From positions 14,418,184 to 14,482,183 of the forward strand of contig OW203745.1 of assembly GCA_934045075.1 (NCBI GenBank): a stretch of 64,000 nucleotides of DNA, in the 5' to 3' direction. Below are positions 22,638 through 34,700 of this stretch, one piece after another; within the stretch, counting starts at the first letter, position 1; each line of letters starts with the position of its first letter. The notes beneath the pieces were generated by a model that made no database searches, was not told the origin of the DNA, and worked only from the letters and a program-made list of their open reading frames with translations. The stretch comes from Yponomeuta sedellus. Lineage: Eukaryota; Arthropoda; Insecta; Lepidoptera; Yponomeutidae. The position numbers and the translations under genes are program-made.

Positions 22638-22739
22638 GGTTCTTCGAGCCTCGGCATCATGATCATAGAGGGCAGACATGCCGAGGTGGGGCAGGGCATC
22701 TTCATCTCCGACATACAGGAAGGGAGTGCTGCAGAACAG
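22638..22739 (+). CDS. inaD: inaD exon a (PDZ3 start)
   Basis: It encodes 34 residues, from the ligand-binding loop SSLGIMIIEG to GIFISDIQEGSAAEQ. Acceptor TTTCCAG, donor GTAACA. It starts and ends in phase 0. The first beta strand of this PDZ must come from an upstream exon. Confidence 0.88.
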
Positions 22740-25700
22740 GTAACAGTTTTTTCTCTATGGTCTTAGCTTAAGATGTGTCGTTAGATTTGTCTTAACTGTG
22801 AAAGTGGGTTCACAGCGAGAAGGTGTTAGTAGTGTTAGACCTGTAATTACCGTACTTAGCCTCATAGTTGGGCTGTTGTACATAGCAACTTACTGAGGTA
22901 TTTTATTTTAATTTTAAATATGTACAAAACCCACAGCACTTTTATGTAAACAATTCAGACACTAATTTTACCCTATTTTGTTTTGAGGCCGTCATTAACA
23001 TAACGTGCCATGAACCTTCGCTAATACATCCCCTATTTTGTTGGTCGAAGTATTTGTAGTGAAACTTGAAAGCAACATGCGTATAATGGCTGAAACTTCC
23101 TTTCTAAAATATATCTGCTATTTCAACAATTTCTATAGCTTTTAACACAATCTTAGTGATCGATCACAGCCGTGTCAAAACATTGACTCTCAAGGCTCAC
23201 CCTGTAGGTCTTTAGCCAAAAAGAGAGCCCTTCTTGTATGTACGTAGGTATGTATAGTCTGTTAGCTTTTAGAATATACCTCGGCTACCATCGGTTAGAG
23301 TCGGATATATTCGTGTAATAGAAATATCGGAACTAATATGAGTATAACTTTACATAACTTTTCAAAATAGTGAAGAATTTTTTATGCAGAAGTAGTATAA
23401 CACTCGTGTGCTTTCGGCGAAAACCGAAGCATACTCTAGAGCCCGAGGTATATTATAAAAGCTAACAGACTGTTTTACTATGACAGACGTCCATTAATGC
23501 CGGTAAAGGTAAACACCAGCGGCTTGGTTGGCTCCGCACGCATTGACTAGTATTTCCTGTGGGCTAGGCAGACTGAGCTGTCAGGATATGGTAGGTACTG
23601 GGCAAGCCTCGATTTCAATCCTTGTATGTCCCCACTGCTGGGGCACGGGTCTCTTCCGGTATCGCAGGAAGGTTAGGCCATACTCCACCACGGGGGCCAA
23701 GTCTGGGTTGGTGGAGGATTGTAAGATAGTGGCAGGCCTTACTGTCACAAGTTATCAAGCTACCCGTAAAGCCTACACGGGTCTCTTCCGGTATCGCAGG
23801 AAGGTTAGGCCATACTACACCACGGGGGACAAGGCCAGGTTAGTGCAGGAGTGTAAGACAGTGGCGGGCCTTACTGTCACAAGTTATCGATGGCTTGACA
23901 TAAGGCCTCTGACATGGCTTAGCGACTGCTATTACATGACAGCCGGCACCAACGGCTTAACGGGCCTTGCGAAGAAGTAATTGCTATTTAAATAAAAATT
24001 GAATAACATCTCTTTTAAAAGATAACGTAGGCATGTCAATTTTAATTATTTTGATACTTATTTTTTTTTTGGACCTGTCACGACCTTTCCTCTGACGCGA
24101 ATATCCGCGGTCTTGTCATTTATTTCGGTGGTTTTAATCTAGCCACACACTGGTGGGGTTCCGGTGGTCACGTCGTATGTACCAATGACTTTGTTTTCTA
24201 AGTTACGCACATTTTTTTTTTTAATGCACTAACCCGTGCTAAGGACAATTTTAAAAACCTATTTAGAGGCTAAAAATTCCACCTATGCCGGGATTCGATT
24301 CCGCGACCCCTGGCGCGGATAGCCAGGGGTCGCGGGTTCGAATCACGGCATGGGTGGAATATTTAGCCTCTAAATAGGTTTTTACGTACATTTGTCATGT
24401 CATAGTACCACTCGGCAACCGTGAAGAAAAACATCGTAAAGAAACCATAGTGTCTGATTTTTTAGCATACTTTGCTTCTTTTTTCCCGACTTATAGGCAG
24501 CGACCACGAGTCACAGCCCACGACCGCCACGACAACCGCGCTGGTGTGCGAAAGCCTTTGAAAGTGTCATCGACACAATAAGTACCTGACGGCTAAAAAT
24601 AAACGCTCAGTAACCTCATCGACGAATCTCATTATTTTTTTTCGCGTTTTACTTTGTTAGTAATATTCTGAGGTTATTAATGATTTTTTCAACTGAGTCT
24701 TAATAAAACTTCATGCTTCAAAGGTCACAATTAGCAATAATAAAAAAAGACACAAGGGCTTTGTTATATTTTTTTTCGATTATTTATTGCACATTGTTAT
24801 CTGCCTCTACTATTAACGCTAATCACTCGACAGAAGCGCAGCCCAAAAGGAGGGTAATGTGTTTGTCTCATATGTTTGTATGTACGTTCTCTCATAACTC
24901 CTTAAACAACGGTAAATTTTTGTGAGTCAATCTTTACATTTTGTAAAAAGTCACCCTTAACGTTACGCATGTAAAGATTTATGTTGTGTCGACTGTGTTA
25001 TTAGGAATAATTATTGTTTACAAAATTTTGTTGTTAGTCTAAAATTTACTTTTTACACCATAGAGGCTAGAAAGGCTATAGAGGAAGGTTAGGCCATCTG
25101 TTAACCTTCCTACGATGAAGGAAGAGTCCCGTGCCCCAGCAGTGGGATGTCCTCACAAAGGGCTGACACCAATAAGCTTAGCTGCTGTCAAATAAAACAG
25201 AGATCAATCAGACGAAGCTCATTTCTCAGCAAAAGGTCTATAACTTGAAGGTCTTGCACATAATCATCGGATTATATAGCCTGACATGATTCCGCACTAT
25301 CTTTGTTGAAAATCGCTTTTGAAGAGCATAAATGAAATGTTTGTTTTATATGAATCCTATTGATAACAAAAATACCTCTCTCGAAAAAAGAAAAAAATAT
25401 TCTGTGATTATTCTAATATTATACATAAATATTCTAATAAACGATTTTATTTTTAAACGATTTTACACCAACTAAACTTCATAATAACTATGAGAATAAT
25501 CATAGTTATTATGAAGTTTAGTTGGTGTAAAAGTGTAGTTTATTTAAAAATATAAGCCTTTTATGGGCCTTATTTATTTTAAGCTATGTAACGCTGTTGG
25601 TTTTTCGAGTAAAATAAAATAAATCATGGTTCGGCAATTTAGTATAAGAATCAGGTAATTTAATATGCATTTAGTTGGAGTTGTAACGCAGCTTTTAAAG

Positions 25701-28700
25701 ACCTTATTTATTTTTTTATTCATTAAGAATTCTGATAATTATTTTTTACTATCTCTGATAATTATTTTTGACTATCCTACTGGTTGCTCTCCAATTAGCC
25801 GTCTAAAGAAGACACTAAAGCAGAGGTGCTAAAGAAAATGTTTATTTTTTCCAGGCGGGTCTTCAAATAGGTGACATGATTCTTGGCGTGAATCAAGATA
25901 GTTTGACCGACTGCAGCTATGATGCAGTAAGTATTTTGGTATAATTCATGTTTTTGTAGATAGATACTATTATGGCGCCAGCTTCGCTATGTTTCTTTTG
26001 TTTCTGTGTTGGTTTTCCGGTTATAAGAATAATGATACAGAAACAAATTCATGAACAACGTTTATATACTGCAACTCATTTTTGAATCCAGTTTTGTAGA
26101 GCAAACTGTGTAATGTTGTAAAGCGTTTTATAAATAATAAAACTGGAACGACTTCAACTTTGTACTTTATTTAAAAATTCGTTTGTTTATTTTATTGATA
26201 ATATAAACAGAATTATACTATTTTTATTTTTAATGCACTAACCCATGCTAAGGACAATTTCAAAAACTTTTTAGAGGCTAAACGTTCCTAAACTGGATAA
26301 AAACAGAATAAGCCGATAAAAATAGTCAGGTCCAGTCGAAATGTGAAGTAGTAATGTTTAAAAATTTGCTAAGTGCTAGGGACTAGTTTTAAATTTTGAA
26401 AATGATAGATATAATTAAAGAGATATAAAAAATGGTGTAAAGAGGTTTCACCGTTACAACAGCACGACGTTATTGCAATTTTCATTTTTGATAGTCATAT
26501 AAATATGTATGCGCGTTTGATTTCAGGCGGCGGCTATGCTCAAGCGCACAGAGGGTGTGGTCGTGCTCACGGTTTGCAATCCAAACAAGAAAGATGACTC
26601 GCCCACAGACGAGACTGCTGGTGGTGGAGCTGGTAAGCATTTGAATAATTTTTACACCTTCATGGGGGCAGGCACTCCACCAGATGGTGTAAAACCTGGC
26701 GGGGAGACACTGGATGTGGACGGCTTGAGACCGTGAAGCTTGATAAACCGTGAAGCTTGAAGATTATGAACACGGTCAAAAAACAAAAAACTGTAGGGAT
26801 ATACCTGCCTCTAGTTCACACAATGTAGATAAAATATTGTGGAAAATAATCCTTAAAACGACAAAGTAAAATTAATAAACAAATACTATTTTAAAACTTA
26901 CCTTGTAAATGAACTTACAAAACCTACAAGTTAGAAACAAGTTGATCATTGATTTGTTTCATTTTGAATGATTACTGACTTGTTGACAGTATTCACAAAA
27001 ACACAGTTGTAGGCGTCAAATACGTTAACGTTGATTTTGTCTCCGACTGTATTTTCTGACCTCCATTTTTGGCAGTCGGTAAAAAATATGTGCTCTTCAA
27101 AATCTCATCCTTCCGATTGAGTAAAAATATCATTGAATTTAAGGAAAACAAACGGCCCCAAAATAGATCCTGTGAAACTCCGAAACTGAAGGTTATGCTG
27201 ATTAACTGACCAATATAACCTGAATATAATGTTTCAATGTATCAGGCGGTGATAATAATAATGTTCTATTGCGTAATATTATTGTTTTCTTTATTATTAG
27301 GCATGTAAAATTAGGTTATAATTTTATTATATCACATTGTATATTCTAGTCTTAACCTAGATTGACCTCAAAGCATACATACAAATCAAAGTACATTGAA
27401 AAATTATTAAGGTAATCTTTATATACAGAATCAATAAGACAAGCATTATTCTTATTCTTAAAGAAGATCTTTACCCCAAATTTACACTACAAAAGAGCTT
27501 TATAATTACTTAGTATAATTATAATACTATTTATCGATTTCTGTATCATAACATAACACAAAGTGGGTGGTACCAATCGAGCGGGATAAATAACTAATTT
27601 GTGAGCCAAATTAATTGCAGTGACTGTAGGTATTTGCAAAGCCGTATGCCCCTTATTAGGGGTCACAGGATAAAAATAAGCTTAGGTATTTAATCGCATT
27701 GTTTACTTCCTTATTCTGCCAGCTTTGATATTTAGTTGATGCTAAATAAATGCATGCAAACCCGACTACTGAGCAATAATTACTAAGCAGGCGAGACCCA
27801 AAATGCATTAATGTAATTCGTCGTCTTGTCAGCTTAGTAGTTAATGATCATCATCATCATCATCAACCCATTATGTCCCCACCAAGGGGCACGGTTCTCT
27901 TCTCTAAAGGTTGGTAACCAAGGGTTGGGAGCCAAGTCCAGATTAAAGGAGACTTGCAAGATCAGTGGCTGGTCTTATTCTCAGAAGTTTTCAAGCCGCC
28001 CTAAGGCCTCTGACTTGGCTTAACGACTGCCATCTATCGACGGCAGCCGGCACCAACTGCTTAACGTGCCTTGCAAAACACGTAACCGCTCGGAAAAATG
28101 CCACTAGCATTAGCCATAGACGGTTTTACCCATCCATGCACTAAACGCGCCCTGTGTTGCTTAACCTTCGTGATCGTTTAAGATCACTCAGGCAGCCGGG
28201 ACTACAAGTGATTCGAGTTAATGCTCAGCGGCCGAGTTTTTGCTTATTTATGTTTTTCCTTTTCAATAATAATAATGTATTTACTTCGAACAACGAGATT
28301 CGTATTTGGTTAGTGCATACGTTATTTGTCAGAGATTTTCTTTTTGTTTGTGTGTAAAACGCTTATAACGTTTATTTACGTTTATTCGTATTTGGTTAGT
28401 GCAATCGTTATTTGTCACAGTCATTTTTTTTCTTTGTTTGTTTGTAAAACGTTTATTTACGTTTATGCGTATTTGGTTAGTGCATACTTTATTGGTCGCA
28501 GTTATTTTTTTTTTGTGTGTAAACCGTTTATTTACGTTTATTCGTATTTGGTTAGTGCATTCGTTATTTGTCACAGTCATTTTTTTTCTTTGTTTGTGTG
28601 TAAAACGTTTATTTACGTTGATGCGTATTTGGTTAGTGCATACTTTATTGGTCACAGTTATTTTTTTTTTGTGTGTAAACCGTTTATTTACGTTTATTCG

Positions 28701-31700
28701 TATTTGGTTAGTGCATACGTTATTGGTCACAGTTTTTTTTTTGTGTGTAAACGTTTATTTACGTTTATGCGTATTTGGTTAGTGCATACGTTGTGTCATA
28801 GTTATTTTTTCTTCTTTGTTTGTGTGTAAAAAGTTCATAAGGAATTTGTAAGCTCACTCAAGTTCAACTAAGCTGAAAGAGTTGTTGTAAAGGAATCTTT
28901 TGCTAGATGATACTAAGTATTTTACAGTACTTATTGTTTGAGCGTCACTTTTTTATTAATAATATTATATTACTTCTCAGTGTGAAGGTCTAAGCATGCA
29001 GTACCTACTTTATGTACGAGTGTATTTACATTTGATTATTTTTAATTTTTACCTTTACTTGTATCTGTTTCTTCACCTTCAAAATGTATAAGTACATTTT
29101 AAACTTCTATTTATTATACTATTTTTATTTTTAATGCACTAACCCGTGCTAAGGACAAATTTAAAAACCTATTTAGAGGCTAAAAATTTCACCCATGCCG
29201 GGATTCGAACCCGCAAACTCTGGCACGGACTAAATAGGTTTTTAAACTTCTATTTATGTTAGTATCATTTATACCTAGGACAATACATAAATATTTATTT
29301 ATAAACTTCAAGGCCTGTCGTTTTAGTGATGTGTATTATTTTTGCCAATCTTTGCCACGCCACACTTTTGACACTCGCCCAACATCGATTATCTCTCTCG
29401 AGATCATCTCGAGATTTCATGATGTCAAAATCTGACCATTGCTCAAGTTGAAATATGAGGTAATGTACAGTCAATTTATCTTTACTTGTTTAACTTAGTA
29501 AACAATATTCTAACCTCAAAATTGATATTTGATGCCAAAACTACCCCATTACTTCATTTATGGGAATATGGCAGTTTTCAACTAAAAACAGTAGGTACTT
29601 TCCTGGTAGAATCGAATCTTGTTTGCTAAAATGAACAAGTAAGGATAAATAGACTGTAGCATGGGGCATAGGTATACAAGCCAAACGCATTACCGTCCTA
29701 TCGAGCTCTTCCGCAGTCGGGTAACAATGATAAATAACCATATATATATAATCTATGAATTTCAGACTCCAAAGGTCCTTCGCGACCGACTAGCCGGAAC
29801 CAAACCCCAGATCCGGGTAATCTGAAGACGCCCGGCGCCTCACGACCTACTACGCCAAAACCTGCACCTTCTCCTGTGAAAGGTAAGTATTTTACACTAG
29901 TAGCTTTTTCAGTATTTTCAGGTATTATTTTTTATTGTTCGGTATTATCCAGTATTCTCCGGTATTATCCAGTATTATCTGGTATTATCCGGTATTATTA
30001 GTATTTTTCGGTACTATCCATTTATTGATGCTACACATGAATTTTTTTCAACTATTTCAGGAGACTTACTTCGGGAAACTTCAGATTAGTCCTATTCACT
30101 TAAATAATAAAAGGCAGTTTGTTTTAATCTTTACAATAAATAATATATTATTTTTTGCGCACCAAAAAATAATATATTAGTATTTGCAGTTTAGATTAGA
30201 TTTGAAAATTCTTTATTGCACAATAAGCATATACAAAGGAGAGCTTAATACTAATGAGTATTTTCTTCCAGCTAACCTTGGGTTATGTGGATAGTAGTGC
30301 CCGGAGAGCGTTATTGTGAATAATTACTTAGACCATTATATAATAATACTGACAATAATAAGTTACATACGGTTTGATTTATTATCGTTATGTTTTTTTT
30401 TTTATTTTTCAGTTGAACCTCCACCTGATCCAGCCACTGTGCCGATCGTGAGCAACAAGGATACCGTAATTGAGATCAACACACAGAACCAAACGCTAGG
30501 CCTACTCATATTGGGTGGAAGTGATACGTTCATAAATGTAAGTGAAACATCGGCAAGAATGCACGGAACCAGCGCTAGGTCTGTAACTAGTTACGGGAGA
30601 ATTGTTTTTCTCACTACGACACCAGTTACGTGACAAGAATTGTTTTTCTTACTACGAAACCAGTTACGTGACTTGAAAACTTTTTCTTGCTACTAAAACA
30701 GTTACGTGACAAGAATGGTTTTTCTTGCTACGAAACCAGTTACGTGACTTGAAAACTTTTTCTTGCTACTAAAACAGTTACGTGACACGAATTGTTTTTC
30801 TTGCTACGAAACCAGTTACGTGACAAGAACTGTTTTTTCTTACTACGATACCAGTTACGTGACCAGAATTCTTTTTCTTGCTATGAAACCAGTTACGTAC
30901 AAAGAACTCTTTATTTCTACGAAATTGGTTGAAAGCGAGAGTACGGGCTTAATTTCATGCGCTGAGTTATGTGAATATCTCAAACGCTCAGGTCTCGTCA
31001 CGTTGTTTTCTTTCACGGTTAGCGAGTGCTGTTACTACTATTACTTTATAAATGTACATAACTTAGAAAACAAAGTCATTGGTACATGCCCGCACTGGGA
31101 ATCAAATCCGGGTCTCTTGCTTCAGATTCCGTTGTTCTACCCACTGGGATACGCCGCTTCTATATTTATTATAATTTTATTTAGATTGTCATTTTTATGT
31201 GGACTATCTACGTGCCGCTGCAGAGCACAGGTCCTCTCTTAGCAAAGAGAGTACGGGCCTAATTTCATGCACTAAAGTATGGCACACCTGAAATATTCAG
31301 GTTTCCTCACAATGATTTCCTTCAGGGTTAGCAAGTGGTATTGCTAGTACAACTTTACAAATATACGTACTCGTAACTTGGAAACGGTTCCGCTACCATC
31401 GCTCTATGAACATTATGTAAATATTGATATTTGAATTAGTTTAATTATGTACGGGCGAGTCTGTTAGTTACTAATCCATCTACCAATATTTGTATGTCAC
31501 ATATAACTTGTAAGATTTTAATGATTAATTATAGTATGAACTATTAAATGCTTACACTTTCACGTCATACTTTCAACACACTTTCAATATTAAAAAGATG
31601 TGATTTGCTTAATCAACAGTAGCAATTGGTCTTAATTTTCGATAATATAAAGTTTCGTATTCCGGTTTCATGAATTTTTGGACAAACTGAACATGTGCTT

Positions 31701-34700
31701 TAAATAATGATTGTGATAATTTTTGTTCTTAATTTTATGATGTTTAACTTATTTCTTTTAAATTTATAGAAATGTTTAATAAATGTTATCTATTCGCCCC
31801 TACCAGGGTCCAGCGGCCGTGATCCTAGAGGTGTACGCGGGCGGAGCGGCTGGCAAAGATGGCCGCTTGAAGGCCGGCGATCAAATCGTCGAGTGCGGCG
31901 GCGTGGCCATTACTAAGGACATGACCCACGAAAGGATTTGCTTGACAATCAAACAGACTGCTCCCAAGGTTAGTGTATTTCTTTCGATCGTCATTTATGT
32001 CGGAACAGTCTGATTCGATTTCAACCCTTGTATGCCCCAACTGCTGGGGCACGGGACTCTTCCTGCACCGCAGGAAGGTTAGGCCATACTCGACCACGGG
32101 GGCCAAGTCCGGGTTGGTGGAGAATTGTAATACCTTGGCCTTATTACTAAAACCAATTAAATGATCTGCTTACACTCAGGAATTTCGCCAAAGGGCCTGG
32201 GCACGAATGATCATCATTATCAACCATTTGACGACGGGAATAGATCTCCCGCACGGTTTTCCAAGCTCCCCGCTCTTCCTGGGCACCTATTTAGAGGCTA
32301 AAAATTTCACCCATGCCGGGACTCGAACCCGCAACCTCTGGCTATCCGTGCCAGCGCTCTACCAATTGTGCCAATGGGCGACTCACGGCATCAGTGAAAT
32401 TTCGAACCTCTTTACACTATTCTCTGTATTACGTACAGGCACCGACATCTGACTTAAGCAAATTGCATCACTTACAGCCCCGACTGCCTACTTTGCAGTT
32501 AGGTTTTACATCGGAACGATATCACTGTACTCACATAATTGTACTATTTTTATTTTTAATTCACTAACTCGTGCTAAGGAACAAATTTAAAAACCTATTT
32601 AGAGGCAAAAAATTTCACCCATGCCGGGATTCGAACCCGCAACCTCTGGCTATCCGTGCCAGCGCTCTACCAATTGTGCCAATGGGCGACTCACGGCATC
32701 AGTGAAATTTCGAACCTCTTTACACTATTCTCTGTATTACGTACAGGCAGCGACATCTGACTTAAGCAAATTGCATCACTTACAGCCCCGACTACCTACT
32801 TTGCAGTTAGGTTTTACATCGGAACGATATCACTGTACCCACATGATTATACTATTTTTATTTTAAATTATAGGTTTTTAAATTTGTTCCTTAGCACGGG
32901 TTAGTGAATTAAAAATAAAAATATTATAATTAATTATATAACACCATAAAACGCTGTCGAGAGTCCATTATTTATCGGTGCATTTTTGTTCACTGCTGGT
33001 TGTAGGCTTCTTTTTAATTTGTCCTCGACTATTGTCATTAGGCCCCGACTAGCAATCAGTCTTAGGTTGTCGGTCCAGCCAGCTAGTGGGCATCCTTCGT
33101 TGTTTTTGCCAGTCATTATTATTGTACGTTATTGCACACGGAACATTAAATACGACATTACATAAGAAATAAGATGTACAAAGGCGAGCTTATCTCTGTA
33201 AGAGGTTTCTTCCAGCAAACCTTGGAGAGTCGGAACTACAGCAAAATAAACTACATAGACTACAAAAACCCTTAGCAACAACCTAAGCAGAAATTAAACA
33301 ATACATAAACTAAATACCTGTAAATGTAAATAAATAAAATACATAGAAAATAATAAATAAATATATAGCTCAAAGTTATGATAGAGATAAATAGTGCTCT
33401 TTCAACTGCTTCTTAAATGTACCAATTGTGGGACTAGCGCATACTTTCTGTGGCAGTTCGTGGACTCCTCTAACCCATTGTTCCACCCACTTGACTACCA
33501 CCACTTATTTGGACTACATGTAATGGCAGTCGGTAAGCCACGTTATTGGCGGCTTGATAACTTCGGACCGTAAGGCCCGCCACTGTCTTACAATCCTCCA
33601 CCATCCCGGACTTGGCCCCCGTGGTGGAGAATGGTCTGACCTAGGTACCTGCGATGCAGAAAAGACCCGTGCCCCAGCAGTGGGGACATGCAAGAATTGA
33701 CAGCATGTGTTGAAAGTTTGAAAAAATGTTCATTAAAGAAGTTCTATCTCACTGCTACACTGTTATTATTTAATTTTGCAATATTGTTCTGCTGTTGTTG
33801 TGTTTTACTAATGTCCTTCGAATGTGTATATTTTGTTAATTATTTATATTTTTACATATAATATTCATTTTTTATTTTTATTTATGTAAATTATTTGTAT
33901 GTATCTGTTGATAATTTTATTTATTCAAACTGTTATTTAGGCATGTATTTATATAGCTACCTGTGAAATTATCGTTTTTTTTGTACATCTACTTCCTTCT
34001 CTAATGTATTAGTTCAGCTCATCCAAAGGTTGTATGGAAGAGATAACTTTTAGTGATAAGGGCACCGTCTCTACTCTTAGGTTAAGAAATATCTGAGTAA
34101 TTTCCATTTTTATGTACAATAAAGTGTTCTCTATCTATCTCTATCTATTAGCAATATTGGCGTGCAACATCGATGTATTGATAGCTCCAATCGTTAAAGA
34201 ATTGAAATTGAAATTGAAAAATGGTTTAATTATCGCAAAAAAGTACAAAAACAACTAAACATAGTCTAAGTTAATTACATACTTAGTTAATTTAGTGAAT
34301 ACTTAGTTAAATAACGCTATGCGATAATAAGGATATGCCCAGCTAAATTTTCAGCGCTGATTTTCAGCACATACCGAGTATTTGCTAGCAATTGACACGT
34401 TGGTAGCTAGACATGCAACTAGCCAATATTAGAAATAAAAAAATACTTTATACGGAATAGGTCTAAAGTACACTGCATACACACATGACATATTGCGCAA
34501 ATTAAGCACAACTAAGCAAGTAAGCACTATGATTGTTAAGAGTAATAAGACTGTAAGTAGCATGAATTGTAGGGTTACAAGTTACTACCTTATTAGGATG
34601 AGTCATATTTCCATGTGACAGAGGAAATTAAGTCGTGCGTGTTACACATCCCATACTATATTATTATTTTCGGAACAATAGTAAATTACAATAACAAAAT

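Noticed and set aside
28326..28829. Open frames of 127-167 codons across the tandem array, both strands
   Set aside because: They only reflect a repeat without stop codons in several frames. The translation is a repeated hydrophobic or basic motif and sits inside an intron.
28300..30918. Regular repeats that might look like CRISPR arrays
   Set aside because: Units are directly adjacent with no unique spacers, and the genome is animal.
32313..32866. Two similar open frames beginning MPG(L/F)EPATSG
   Set aside because: They translate the - strand box B region of the tandem SINE dimer and are not protein genes.
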